Below are positions 1-11,847 of a stretch of DNA of 64,000 bases, one piece after another. The stretch's first letter is position 1. Each line of letters opens with the position of its first letter. The position numbers were made by a program, and so were the translations under genes. The notes beneath the pieces were generated by a model, which was not told where the DNA came from, ran no database searches, and was given only the letters and a program-made list of their open reading frames with translations. Source of the stretch: Capillidium heterosporum (Eukaryota > Entomophthoromycota > Entomophthoromycetes > Entomophthorales > Capillidiaceae); the NCBI GenBank assembly GCA_016630905.1, contig WBMQ01000002.1:558001-622000 (forward strand), read 5' to 3'.

Positions 1-960
1 GTTTTAATCTTTTTTATTATATTATTTTTTATATAAGCTTTAATAAGCTTATTTAGCAACTGTAGATCTATCAATCATAAAAATATAGCTGTAGTAAGAG
101 ATATAAGTTAAAATACAACTAAAGTACTACTCAGGTCCAAATTATTATAAACTTCTAAACTATTTTTACCAATTCTATTATAACTAGAATAATAATAGTT
201 TATAATACTTAAATTAGACTATAGTATTAAGATCAGTCTAATTTCTTTTCTAAAGTTTACCTGCTTTCAAGGTGAAGAAGGAAATAAAAACTTAAATTAA
301 AAGTTAAATGTAATAGAACTATAGCTAGAATTATAATATAGTGTAGTTTTGAAGTTTTTATAATCTAATTTCTATTAATATTTTAAGCTTCCAACTACTT
401 ACAATACTAACTGCTTAAATAGGTAGCCTATTTCAACTTAATTCCTACTTCCTATAAAACTATATATACATTCTATTTATATAATGATAATAGGAGGTGG
501 TATTTCATATAGTAACTTTCTAACATAAGCTATTATAAGAAATGCTTATAAACTTTGGTTAGCAAATAATTAGCAATTGAGATGGTGACCTTTCATGGGT
601 AAAAAATAAATTCCAATAAATCTGGTAAATATATGGAGTACTTTGGCCTATCTTTCTTTATCAGCTGATAGATTTAACAAATTTGTGTCTTGATAGGGGT
701 TAAAAGTTCATATCAATTATGATCCAAGAATCGTAGTTTGAATTGTAAATTTAGGATTATTTATCCTTTTGCCATCAGCCTAAGTTTGCTTCCAAACACA
801 AAAGCTAAAAACAATCTGTCACCCAGTTTTAAAAATAGACCGAAAGGCTCCCGAAACGAAACATCTATCAAATATAAGAAACACAAAAACACAGTAATAT
901 TTAATACAGCAATATATTTCATCTTAATCTAACAAAGTTACCCTATTTTACAGCCTGTAT
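1..960. other. Intergenic, no gene seen
   Basis: Very AT-rich DNA upstream of KOG1. It contains only short chance reading frames with no recognisable protein motif. I see no RNA gene, repeat or clear TATA box close to the KOG1 start. Confidence 0.6.
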
Positions 961-3900
961 ATGTCAAAGACAGTAATAAATAAAAGTCTCGACACGATTT
1001 TAGAAGAGATAAAGCATGGCTTGGATGACGAGGGTACGCCAGAGGAAAGGCTAGCTTTGATGGAAGCGTTTTTCAAATTATATTTCACTTCAAAGCGACA
1101 TGGGCCGACTATGACCAGGAGGTTTGAGATAGTTGCTGGTGATGACCAATTTAACAACATTTTGGATTGGCGATTGAAGGACAAACAGAAAACGGTTACA
1201 GTTGCCCTAGTTCTATGTTTGAACATAGGAGTAGATCCGCCGGATATAGTGAAGCCCGAACCATGTGCCAAGATTGAATGCTGGTTAGACCCAACTACAC
1301 TAACCGCCCCCAAAGCTTTGGAAGCCATCGGCAAGAACTTGCAGCAGCAGTACGAGGTTTGGCAACCGAGAGCTAGATACAAGTTATCCTTGGACCCATC
1401 AGTTGAAGAGACTAGGAAGTTGTGCTGTACATTGAGGAGGAGTTCGAAGGATGAAAGAATTTTGTTCCACTACAACGGGCATGGAGTTCCGAAACCTACT
1501 CCCAGTGGAGAAATTTGGGTCTTCAACAAAAATTATACGCAGTACATACCCATCAACATTCAAGAGTTGCAGAGTTGGCTAGGAACTCCATGCATGTACG
1601 TTTACGATTGCTCAGCAGCTGGTAACATTATAAAGGCTTTCAATCGCTTCGCAAAGCATTTCGACAACGAGGCCAGTAGGTTGGCAGGTCCAAACCGAGT
1701 GGCAGGTAGGATGCTGGTTCAAGAGTCTATCCAGTTCGCCGCATGTGATTCAGATGAAGTTTTACCCGTCAATCCAGAGCTCCCAGCTGATATTTTCACC
1801 TCCTGCATGACAACACCAATTGAGATGGCGATGCGATGGTACGTAATGAGGAACCCTTTGTTGACCAAAATTGACCCGGAGATGATATTGAAGCTCCCAG
1901 GACGGTTGAACGATAGACGTACCCCACTAGGGGACCTTAGCTGGATCTTCACATCTATTACCGACACCATCGCCTGGAACTTGCTCCCATCCCATATATT
2001 TAAACGCCTATTTCGGCAGGATCTTATGGTGGCGGCTCTATTTAGGAACTTCTTACTTGCTGATCGTATCATGAGATCTTTGAAGTGTCACCCTATCTCC
2101 GTGCCCCAACTTCCACCGACTCACCACCATCCGTTGTGGAAATCGTGGGATTTGGCAGTTGATCTTTGCTTATCCCAACTACCAGCTTTAGTAGCAGCCG
2201 AGGAAGGCGGACCACCGGTTGAATATCAGAATAGTCCCTTCTTTACCGAACAGTTGACCGCCTTTGAAGTATGGCTATCTCACGGATCCGTAAAGAAGAA
2301 AGTCCCGGAGCAATTACCAATTGTATTACAAGTCCTCTTAAGTCAAGTACATCGAGCTAGAGCCCTTAGGCTGTTGAGTCAATTCCTGGATTTAGGTTTA
2401 TGGGCCGTTAACGCAGCATTACTAGTTGGTATCTTCCCATACGTATTGAAGCTACTACAATCGCCTTCCATTGAGCTGAAGCCTGTACTAACCTTTATTT
2501 GGGCTCGACTCCTACCTGCAGATATAAGCTGTCAAGAAGATCTACTCAAGGACAACGGGTACATGTACTTTTTAGATTTACTGAAATCCGATTCCGGGCA
2601 CAACTTCGTCAACCTTTCCGAACACCGTGGTATGTGCGCATTTATCATTGCTATATTCTGTAGAAACTTCAACGCAGGTAAAGTATCCCTACTCAAGCAC
2701 AGCATCCTCAGTATCTCGATACCCCATCTAAGTGACCCCGATCCTTTCCTCAGGCAGTGGTGCTGCTTAATGTTAGGCCAGCTTTGGTTTGGATTCAACG
2801 ACGCCAAGAAAGCTGCGCTAAACTTGTTGATACACGATAACATACTGCCTTTATTGAACGACTCCATTCCCGAAGTCCGATCCTCGGCAATATTTGCACT
2901 GTCCACTTTGATTGAAGGCGACTTAAGTGGTACTCCCCAGATCGACAACGTAAGGCATAACTTAAGTCTGGCTCTTGAAATTTGTTCCAGCGATGGATCG
3001 CCCTTGGTTCGTAAAGAGTGGATAGTCTTCACCTCCTACTTTGTCAACAGCTACCAGGACCAGTTTGTCCAAGTGGCTTCCGAATTGATGGAAGAAGAGC
3101 TCAGCCACAAGAGTAAAGCCTCTACTCAAGATTTCAAACGCGTCGATGAAGCTAAAAACCTTCAAGAGAAATCCTCAAAGTTTTTGTCATCAAAAACAAG
3201 TATCACTAAACCTCTTATCAACAGATCGCCTGTACAGCACAGTACTAATTTGGAAACAGAGTCAAGCCCCACTGACGAACCCTTTAAGCTCATTTACTTG
3301 CTCATTTGGAAGACACTGTTGATTGTCACGAAGGACCCCTTCCCATCGATTTCCGAAGGAGCATGCAAGATTGTCGATCATATACATAGCCTCCTACTCC
3401 ACTCTGATGCTAAACTAGTGCAAAAGTTTATAAGCGAATCTTCTCCCCCGCATTCCCCTATTTTTAACACTCCTAGCAACATAGCCTCCAGCAACTACAA
3501 TACGATACATGCTTCCCAGCTTGGGGGTTTTGGTCGCAACTCAATCCTACCCAATACCATTAGAAGATCCGCCAGTTTCACGATGAAGAATATTTACAAC
3601 TTTGGAGGAAATGATGCAGATGGAAGTAACTACGAGAGCAAACTGATACAAGCCATGCAGCCTTTAACCATAGATGCCAATTCAGCTACCAACAGATCCA
3701 AGAACGTGGGTGCCGATGGCTCCAACGAACATTTAAATGGCATGCCTCAAAATATCAACAGCCTGGCTATGCATTCCTACTTCTTTGACTGGTGCTGCAA
3801 AAAGTTCCAGGACCCTCAAATGCGACCCAGTGAAGACGAAGAGCCGGGAAGTATTGTGTACCATCAGCGACTTTGGCGCCGATTGCGCAACGACCGAGTC

Positions 3901-5314
3901 ATCGCTGAAACCGACATGTATTCAACCAGTACCTCTCATGGTAAATGGAGTACCCAATATGCGACGCTACCTAACGAATTCCAACCGTGTCGTCTCGCCT
4001 TCCATCGATATGAGTCCCATCTAGTTGCTGCTGATGACAAGAACTGCATCAGGTATTTCTCTAAAAGTTAGTTTATAGCTAACATCTTATTAGTGTTTGG
4101 GATTGGGAAAATAAGGTCAGGATGACACGCCTGCAGCTACCGGATCCCAGAGCCGTCGCTATAACCAATTTACAGCTAATAAATGAAGAGGATGAAGCTA
4201 TCCTAGTATGTGGTTTGGATGATGGTAACGTTAGGTTGTATAGTAAGTACTGGTCCAAACCCACCCTCGTCAGCGCCTTTTTAGCACTCGGTGAGCTTCC
4301 AGTCGGTCGAAAACCGTTTAGAAATCGTGGTGCTTACCCCAGCCTTGCCTTATCCTGGCAGCAGGGACGTGGTGCACTGATAGCCGGTGGTGAGTCTTCC
4401 TTGATAAAGGTTTGGGACGTCTTTGTCGAACGAAACATTGGGGTAAGGGCAATTTATTATTTGATTACATATATTTTTCAAATTACAAGTTCTATATTTT
4501 TAGTAGTTCTAGCGATTTTAACCCCCTTTATTGCAGGATTTCCCAACTAGATCGACAGCCGGCATCACCTCGTTGACGTCGGATACACTCGGTGGGAACT
4601 TTTTAGTGGCTGGGTTCCAAGACGGTACGCTGAGAGCTTATGATCGAAGACTTGCCCCTAGAGACAGGTACAATATTTAATTACAGTTTAATCTCAACGT
4701 TTATAGCATGGTAAAATGTTGGCGTGAACATCAAGGATCGATAGTAGGCTGCCACCTCCAAGAAGGATCCACCAGGGAATTGGTTTCTGCCAGGTAACCC
4801 AGCTACTTCTACTTTATTAATTTAAACCTTTAGCTTGACTGGTGAGGTTAAGATCTGGGATATCCGACAAAACACATCACTCCACGGTTTTGCTACACCA
4901 GTTGGCATTAACGCCTTTACGGTACATGATCTCGCGCCTATAGTCGCAATGTAATTGTTTGCAACTTATAATCCTTAACTAATTTTATTCAGCGGTACCG
5001 CTAACAATGGAGCATCAGTTTATGACCTCAAGGGTAAGCATCTAGGTACGACCTACCACTACCACGGTTCAGCTGGCATATTGTTGGGCCAGAAAGTCAG
5101 CCCCATCCATAACATCCAATTCCACCCCAGACGAATGCTGATGGCCATGGGAACTGGGGGAGGTATCTTTGGACCTGCTGGACCTGCCCATCCTGTTGAT
5201 TACACGCCAACTATCACGCTATCTTCATGGGATGCTCCCGTCATCAAGAACGATCTCTCTTCGTTTACGGTGTCCTTCAACCCTACTCATCCGTTAGGTG
5301 AAGTTCCCTTTTAA
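961..5314 (+). CDS. KOG1: KOG1/Raptor, TORC1 scaffold
   Basis: Regulatory scaffold of TOR complex 1, recruiting substrates to the TOR kinase at the vacuole or lysosome. The spliced model has six exons (961-4052, 4094-4442, 4537-4667, 4707-4793, 4834-4950, 4993-5314) and gives 1365 aa, the normal size for fungal Raptor. The N-terminus is the caspase-like Raptor_N domain; the His of NGHG (about residue 174) and the Cys of DCSAAG (about 217) lie at the caspase dyad positions. A HEAT-repeat middle and a Ser/Asn-rich linker follow. C-terminal WD40 blades are recognisable by VWDWENK, GLDDGNVRLYSK, IKVWDV, GFQDGTLRAYDRR and VKIWDIR. Splicing is required because exon 1 runs into a stop just after the first blade begins. 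All five introns lie in the last quarter of the gene. The start is the first ATG of a long open frame that matches the family N-terminus. Confidence 0.95.
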
Positions 5315-6782
5315 AACAAAGGAATGAATGTTACCAGCGATGCCTTTATTTTGTCAAAACCATCACCATCTACACTTTTTAGTCTGAAATATGGATCTGC
5401 TATAAACAGGCCTAGTCATCCTTTTTGGACATTTAATGTTTGGATAAAGTGCTGGTAAAGTAATAACGTGGTAAATAATTACATGTCTTGTAATAGTAAT
5501 AGTTTGAAAGCATTGTTTTATAGTGTAAACATCCTTCATTAGAATAGTTGTTTTATCAGGGCATATCGAATTTCTAACACATCAATTTATATTCCAAAGT
5601 TTAATGTAGTATTAGCTAACTATTGAAATGTAATGTATATAGGTTGGAAATAGTGTTATATATCGTGATGTATTATTAGTTTATTTAGTTCCTAATTTTC
5701 AGCTTATATATAATATACAGATTCTAGCTAAGATTTATACTTGCAGTATATTGGCATGGCCTATTCTCTGTTCCACAAATTGTCTAGATAAATACAGAAA
5801 TGAGGTACATAGTACTAAAAATTCTGATAAGACATGTTGCACTTTTAGGTATAAGACGTATCTAGTTTCATCTCAACCAAGTATATATTTCTTATCCTAA
5901 ACGCTCAGCGGATTTCTTTGTACTTATTTTAGCATCACAAATAAACTGCGAATCTAGTTATGTTTGGACCACCACTAGCCTTTTAGGATCATCGATAAAT
6001 ACGTTTATTTGTCAGCTTTTTAAAGTTTTCCGAACTGATATTCTTCCGATAGACCCGAAATGGTAAACATTAGGTGTTGGTACTTCAAATAGTTTCTATG
6101 GTCGGAATGTACTCAACTTTACCCGAGAATTGACCGCCCTATCGAAGCGATATTCCTATCTTATTCTATTTATAACCGTTTTAACAGCATTTTAGATGCC
6201 TGCATCTTATCTCCTTTCGACTACTTGTATACTTTTAACTTTCTTCCAAACCTGCCTACAAAATTAAACTTTCTCAAACTAAACTCTCAAACGTTTCAAG
6301 AGGATTAAATTCTGATCAGGTTTTTTAGCAAAGGTAGATGGGAATAAAAGGGATGTATAAAGCCTATCTTGCAGGTCCTTTTCAAAGTAAAAGATTTTTG
6401 TAATTTCTTTTATTTCGTCAACGCCTTTCACCAAGCCTATCATCGACACATATACCGTCTTTTTACGATCTTCAATTGACACCAAACCTGCTCACCTTAC
6501 CTGCCTCAGTTTAGTTTGGGTATAAAAGGGAATCACTCTCCTTGGATTTAGTTCGTCCTTTATAATTTTGTTATTAAGAATACAAAGTTGTATATATTAA
6601 AAAAAGTGGACATTTTTTTGTGTATACAAGCTAGTTTTTAATCATTTAAATTTTAAAGCTCACTCATTTCACATCCCTCAGTCTTACGCCCTAACATACC
6701 GGTTGATGTACTAAACACCTTTACTCTTAATTACACCGACAATCAATTTAATACAACCCCTTTAATCGAGCATAGTACCAGT
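5315..6782. other. Intergenic, possible distal TATA
   Basis: AT-rich spacer between KOG1 and the PX-PB1 gene. A TATAAAAG element lies near 6522-6529, about 255 bp upstream of the next ATG, so it would imply a long 5' leader. The short minus-strand frame at 6279-6485 has no recognisable motif. Nothing else is seen. Confidence 0.5.
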
Positions 6783-8006
6783 ATGACCAAGTTGGAAGAA
6801 CCTATAGTTGTAAGTATGCAGGCTCCACTCAACTTCAAAGTATCAGCCAATGGGTTTGAGAAGCGCGACCACCAACTTTTTATCTTCCTACTGATCAACG
6901 CCATCGACGAACACCATCTCCCCAGTAAATCCTACCAGATCAGCCGCAGCTACAGCCAACTCCTCGATTTCTCTCAACAACTCAAGCTACACATCAAGCC
7001 CGATAACTTCAGCCTGCCCAAGTTAAAGCCAGCCAAGCAGTTTTTGTCCATAAGCCTGACTACCTCCAACCAGAAGTTCGAAGATGTCCAACTATTCTTA
7101 AGCCAGATCTCAAGACTACCTAACCAAGTATTAATTAACCAACTGAGCCGGGATTTCTTTGGGATACGGGCCACTGACCTAACCTTCAACAACGAGCGCT
7201 TTAGTGTAGACCTTACTAAGCTGAACATCAATCCACCTAAGATGGTTCGGTCGGTATCTGACCCCTTAATTACCGACACCTCCACTAGCAAGCTGAAGCG
7301 TAGCAGATCGTTCTCGATGAAGCCTTTGATCTCCAAGACCAAGTTGACTCGACAGCGTAGCGTTCAACCCATCCGGTCCAAGGACAAAGATGCCGACAAC
7401 AAGGAGGTTGTAGCACCTTGGAACCTGGACAAGAGCCAAAGTTTAAGTATGGATGACAGCTGTACCAGTCAGGATGCCAACTGCCTCGAATCCCAGATCA
7501 CTATCGGTGTTATTGCACCTTGGAACCTCAACAACCTCAATCTTGAGGACATTGAACTTTTGGACAAGCTTAAACCCATCACCTCCAAACGCAAGTCCAA
7601 GATCCTGTTGGGGGAACGTGGCTTACGCCTCAAAGACCTTGAGATCATCATGGGGTCCAGTTTAACGATCAAGGAGAACTTCATCCAAGTCAAAGTCCAT
7701 CTCAACTTGGATTTTATCTTCAAGTTCAAAGTTTTAAAGTCCAGCAACTTTGACCAGCTTTTGTTCAAGCTGCAGACCAAGATTCTAGCTACCAACTTCA
7801 AAGTCAACAATGGGGATGCTAATAAGGGTAACAGCAAGAGTTTCTGCCATAGCAAGTTCAACGACTACATGCTGGTCTACAAGTTAAACAATTCCAAGGT
7901 CTACAAGGTCAGTGACGATGTCGAGTTCCAACAGATCTTTAAATTGAAGCCCGAGTTGATTAGCTTAGCCTATATCAACTTGAATAACTCAATCGTTATC
8001 AAATAA
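6783..8006 (+). CDS. PX-PB1 domain protein, Bem1-like without SH3
   Basis: Intronless, 407 aa. Residues about 15-125 read as a PX phosphoinositide-binding domain: a basic SRSYSQLLDF helix start equivalent to the RRYSDF motif of PX domains, then the LPKLKP loop and a final helix ending LSRDFFGIR. Residues about 300-407 resemble a PB1 domain (VKVHLNLDFIFKFK, then NDYMLVYKLNNSKVYKVSDD), although the acidic OPCA residues are weak. PX followed by PB1 is the C-terminal architecture of yeast Bem1 and fission yeast Scd2, but the two SH3 domains of those polarity scaffolds are absent. The linker carries basic Ser-rich motifs (RSVSDP, KRSRSFS, RQRSVQP) and two copies of APWNL at about 211 and 243. The domain calls are fairly firm; a role in polarity or membrane recruitment is inference. 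Confidence 0.7.
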   Translation: MTKLEEPIVVSMQAPLNFKVSANGFEKRDHQLFIFLLINAIDEHHLPSKSYQISRSYSQLLDFSQQLKLHIKPDNFSLPKLKPAKQFLSISLTTSNQKFEDVQLFLSQISRLPNQVLINQLSRDFFGIRATDLTFNNERFSVDLTKLNINPPKMVRSVSDPLITDTSTSKLKRSRSFSMKPLISKTKLTRQRSVQPIRSKDKDADNKEVVAPWNLDKSQSLSMDDSCTSQDANCLESQITIGVIAPWNLNNLNLEDIELLDKLKPITSKRKSKILLGERGLRLKDLEIIMGSSLTIKENFIQVKVHLNLDFIFKFKVLKSSNFDQLLFKLQTKILATNFKVNNGDANKGNSKSFCHSKFNDYMLVYKLNNSKVYKVSDDVEFQQIFKLKPELISLAYINLNNSIVIK

Positions 8007-8145
8007 GTTATTTGGTTAATGCTGCTTATATACCTAATTAATAAATTTTATATTTTAATGATTATATATTCTCTTTTTTAGACTTGATGCTAAAGCTTTT
8101 ATTAAACATCTCATTGTAGGATAATTGAACTTTTAAAGGTAGATA

Positions 8146-8160
8146 TGGCGTTAAACGCCA
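8146..8160. repeat. 15-bp perfect palindrome
   Basis: TGGCGTT and AACGCCA flank a single central A. It lies about 140 bp past the stop of the PX-PB1 gene and could be a dimeric transcription-factor site or part of a 3' end hairpin. No function can be assigned from sequence alone. Confidence 0.6.
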
Positions 8161-9453
8161 ATTTATATCGGTATGGATCACTAGCTGGATTCAGCCCAGC
8201 TATATAATTAGCTTAAGCATCTTTTTGATTTTGTAAGTGACAGTTTATACATAGCTTCAAGTAGTAAGCAAAGCATTTTATCGCCATATATACATTATAG
8301 ATTTAATACTTTATAAAAACAGGATTCTTCACGTTAATTATCCCATATACAATATTTATGGTACATATGTGTTGCAAATTTACTCTTCATATATCAAGCA
8401 TATGGTCTCAAAAAGCATTATAGTTTGTTATTGCTACATATATAGGATGCTTATATAGTTAGAACTCTTGGGCAAATTTAACCTCCATTTCCGTTAATAC
8501 CATAATTAGGCAACCTTTTTTGCAAGATTATAAAATGTACTTCAGTCAATAAATGCATAGTACTCCACTAAGACACTGTCATTTTCAAAGCTAAAAGGCC
8601 ATAATGATATCAGCCCACCTTTGCTTGGCTATGCTCTACATTTTAATTTGCCATGTAATGTGACCTGTCACTAAAAAAGTGCCATACCCGGCACAAATGT
8701 ACTATCGAGACTTTTAGTTAATGTGCTTCTTACCGATAAACTGTTAGGAGCAAACGTAGATAGCAGCTACATTCTACTATATATAGTATAATGGCAATGG
8801 GTCCTATGTCGCGTTAAAGCTGCACGTAGCTTCCTAGCAAAGAAGCTTCCGATCGAACAAAATCAAGTTCAAGTTTTTTGGAAGAATCCAAAGGTAAGTT
8901 CTACCGTCAAAAGGCTCCAAAACATTTCTTGGAAGTTTAAGTTTAGCTTTCAATGCTTGGTATTACATTGTTTGGTGCCACCCATTACACTTTTAAGCTA
9001 TTTATAGATGATCTCGGATAGCCTTCAAGCTACGATTGTCCGCCAAAGTACGTCGCCTATTTCCATAATAGAATATTTTGTCGAGAACTTCAATGTAGCT
9101 AAAGTATACATAAGGGTTTTGAAGTTCTCTCAGGATCTGCTTTACATTTTGTTGCTGCTGCTCTGTTGTTCGAATTGAGAAACTTCGGTAAATTTGGTTT
9201 AGAATCACTGGCTAAAATTCCCACCTTGGGTTGAAACCCTTTGCTCAGGGTTATTTTAATTATCCGCATTAGACAGAAGCACATGAGTGAAAATAGATTT
9301 GTCAATTAAATGATTTGATTGTAGGTAGGCTATTGGTCCATTTAGCTCAATTAAAATTCGCCATTGATCACACCAATAAAATCAACTCATTAAAGCTAAA
9401 GCTGCAAATAGGAGCACCAATCAACAATTGCAAATAACCCAAGAACCCTTCTA

Positions 9454-9472
9454 CTTGGCACCATTTCTTGGC
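9454..9472 (-). promoter_or_regulatory. Two PacC/Rim101 consensus sites (GCCAAG)
   Basis: CTTGGC occurs at 9454-9459 and again at 9467-9472, giving GCCAAG twice on the minus strand. The PacC consensus is GCCARG, and the second copy reads GCCAAGAAA, which also fits the CCAAG core described for yeast Rim101. Both sit immediately upstream of a TATA box and about 105-120 bp before the start of the PacC/Rim101-type gene itself, a layout expected for autoregulation. Confidence 0.55.
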
Positions 9473-9481
9473 AAACCAAGT

Positions 9482-9489
9482 TATAAATA
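9482..9489 (+). promoter_or_regulatory. TATA box of the PacC/RIM101 gene
   Basis: TATAAATA lies 87-94 bp upstream of the ATG at 9576 and just downstream of the two GCCAAG sites. Confidence 0.5.
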
Positions 9490-9575
9490 AGCACACTTGA
9501 CAAAAAAAGAGCAACTCTAACTTTAATTCCAACATCATTTCCAATTCTAAGCCATCCCAAACTTCAAGCATAAAT

Positions 9576-10937
9576 ATGATGGAAGCCAACAGCCGACCCC
9601 TACCCTGCCGCTGGAGAAACTGTACCGAGATATTCATGGATGCCGAGCAGCTGTTGATTCACTGTACCGACAAACATATCGGCCGCAAATCTAACAACAA
9701 CCTGTGCCTCGATTGCCAGTGGGAAGGTTGCGACGTGAAGACTACGAAGCGTGACCACATCACCTCCCACCTCAAAGTCCACGTAGCATTTAAACCTTAC
9801 GTCTGCCCAACCTGCAGCAAATCCTTTAAACGCCCCCAAGACCTAAAAAAGCACCAGAAGCTGCACAAGGAGGCCGAGGACGAAACTAACAATCATTCCC
9901 AGCACCTAAACATCCCAAATAGCCACATGGATAATGACCCATCGTTACTGTCGGCTTACGGGTCCAGCTTTACCAACGGAAGTACAGCTCCTGTATCCCC
10001 TTTCTCCGTCTCCAGTGATAACCTAGTACACACGCCACCCAATCTCAGCAACTGCAACTCCAACTTGGACTTTTACGGCAATTTGCTCAACAAGCAGTTA
10101 CCCAGCGAATACAACTCGGACGTAGCCCAGCTCCTCAACGACATTCCAGTTGATCAGAACGGGTTCCCCATCATCCCCAACAACTTCGCCAATGATATGG
10201 ACCTCGGCTACTTTAATACGATGATGTGCCAATTGCACAACTCCTTCGGCACCGGCATCGACCCCCAGATGCAGAACTTCATGGTCGATCCCACCAGCCC
10301 CAACCAGCAGCTCTTTGCCAACACTAACATGATGAACCCCAACCAAAATATGTTTTTGGAAAGTATGAACGATAATAGCTTCCTAAACTACCCCAACCAG
10401 CAGCCGTTCTTGAACCCCAGCCAGTTTAACCAGAACTTCACCAACCAAGATTTCGGTAGCCAGAACTTTGGCTACGGCCAGCCTTACCCTACGCTTGACC
10501 TCGACACTTTCAACCAGAACATGCAGTTCGATGCCAACGGATTACCCCTACAGCTGCCTACCTTTGACACCTTCCACCAGAACTTCAACTCGGTGCACGT
10601 TACTCAGCTACGTAAATCCTACAATGAGTCCGAGCAAGACAACGTTGATACCCTAGCTGAAAACTTGGACAAGGTCAAGTTGGATGCCAAGGAAGAGACC
10701 AAGATCGATACCGAAAAGCTGAAGCATCTCAAATTGATCAAGCTTCTACTGCTCAAGATGAACGACAAGTCCAAAGTGAAATCGGAGGTCAAGCAACCGG
10801 AACCCTCAGCTCCTAAGGCTAAGCAGGTAGAGCTGAAGAGTTGTAAAGCTGAGCTACAGCTCAACGATTCCATCGACAATAGGTTAGACAGCGTTGATGC
10901 AACCAAGGTGGACTACCCTAGCCTGGATGACTTGTAA
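9576..10937 (+). CDS. PACC: PacC/Rim101 pH-responsive zinc-finger factor
   Basis: Intronless, 453 aa. The N-terminus has three C2H2 fingers in PacC arrangement: finger 1 with CRWRNC, finger 2 with CQWEGC followed by [13 protein letters not shown], and finger 3 with CPTCSKSF followed by [13 protein letters not shown]. These are the near-invariant DNA-contact blocks of PacC/Rim101, the regulator activated by proteolysis at alkaline pH. The middle (about 200-350) is Asn/Gln-rich. Two YPXL motifs, YPTL at residue 304 and YPSL at 447 close to the C-terminus, match the tetrapeptides through which the Alix homologue PalA/Rim20 docks on PacC. The acidic, Lys/Leu-rich stretch between them is where the signalling-protease region lies in Aspergillus PacC. 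ATG 9576 is followed at once by a second ATG; either could be used. The promoter carries PacC consensus sites. Confidence 0.92.
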   Translation: MMEANSRPLPCRWRNCTEIFMDAEQLLIHCTDKHIGRKSNNNLCLDCQWEGCDVKTTKRDHITSHLKVHVAFKPYVCPTCSKSFKRPQDLKKHQKLHKEAEDETNNHSQHLNIPNSHMDNDPSLLSAYGSSFTNGSTAPVSPFSVSSDNLVHTPPNLSNCNSNLDFYGNLLNKQLPSEYNSDVAQLLNDIPVDQNGFPIIPNNFANDMDLGYFNTMMCQLHNSFGTGIDPQMQNFMVDPTSPNQQLFANTNMMNPNQNMFLESMNDNSFLNYPNQQPFLNPSQFNQNFTNQDFGSQNFGYGQPYPTLDLDTFNQNMQFDANGLPLQLPTFDTFHQNFNSVHVTQLRKSYNESEQDNVDTLAENLDKVKLDAKEETKIDTEKLKHLKLIKLLLLKMNDKSKVKSEVKQPEPSAPKAKQVELKSCKAELQLNDSIDNRLDSVDATKVDYPSLDDL

Positions 10938-11847
10938 ACTCCATTACTTTCCATTGATTTATGTTACTTTTTTATTTGTATCCTATTATTGTGGTGCTTC
11001 ATGATTAAAACATCTACCTTACTATATGCTAAATTCATGAGATGAACTTCGACAATTCGTAGCTATATACCACACTTTTTATTAAAAACTATACTATATT
11101 TTATACATTTGAATTTATTTTTATCTTAGGCTTGTAGTAAAGTTTGTAAAAGAAAGCATGTAAAAGTGGCTGGAGTACAACTACCTATCGATGTTGAGAT
11201 CTTACAAAGGCTAAAAATATATAAATACGACGCACTTCAATATAAGCCCCTAATCTTAATTCCTTGAAAACTTTGAAGGATTAAATTGGGCTTTATCACC
11301 TATTCAAATAAATTGTAGGATCTATCAAAATTTTGACGATGGATGCTGGGAGAAAATGTAGTCCCAAAGTATATGAAATCGTTAGGGATGGGAACCCCAT
11401 TGCCACAAGTAATAGAGAGTAAACATGTGAAAGGTAATTCGAAAAGAAAGGGTTTGTAGAAATTGTTCAGGTAGGAATGAAACAGGTTTGTAGCTAAGCT
11501 GATATAATTTTAATAGTCCAAATGTAAGTGGGAAAATAGAATTAACAAAGGAAATGGTAAGGACGGTAGACTTTAAGGAGCTGAATCCGAAATAGCATTT
11601 CCCTAATCACCAACCTCTATCATTCCAACATATGCTAAAAATAACTAAAATCAAATTTGCTCATCTAATAATTGAATCCTATTTCTAAAATTTATATTTT
11701 TATTTCCAACTAGCAAAAAGACACTCTTTAATAAAATTTCTGTTAAATAAGCTTGAAGTGACGGCTTCAATTAAAAGGACTTAAAGTTTGAGTCCAGTCA
11801 TGTTCTCTGAAAGGTCGTGGTGTACCCCATCGGAGGGATCTTCCAAT
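10938..11847. other. Intergenic between convergent genes
   Basis: AT-rich spacer between the 3' ends of the two convergent PacC-like genes. I see no coding or RNA feature. It must contain both transcription terminators, but no clear signal can be assigned. Confidence 0.5.

Larger units (their letters stand above)
8007..9575. promoter_or_regulatory. Spacer and PacC/RIM101 promoter region
   Basis: Holds a 15-bp palindrome at 8146-8160, a CTTGGC at 8624-8629, the 10-mer CATTTCTTGG at 8923-8932 repeated at 9462-9471, two GCCAAG sites on the minus strand and a TATAAATA at 9482-9489. The overlapping short frames at 9002-9305 and 9368-9637 have no protein signature. No gene is called here. Confidence 0.5.

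Noticed and set aside
738-932. 64-codon plus-strand frame upstream of KOG1
   Set aside because: No ATG start, Lys/Asn-rich as expected from AT-rich DNA, no motif.
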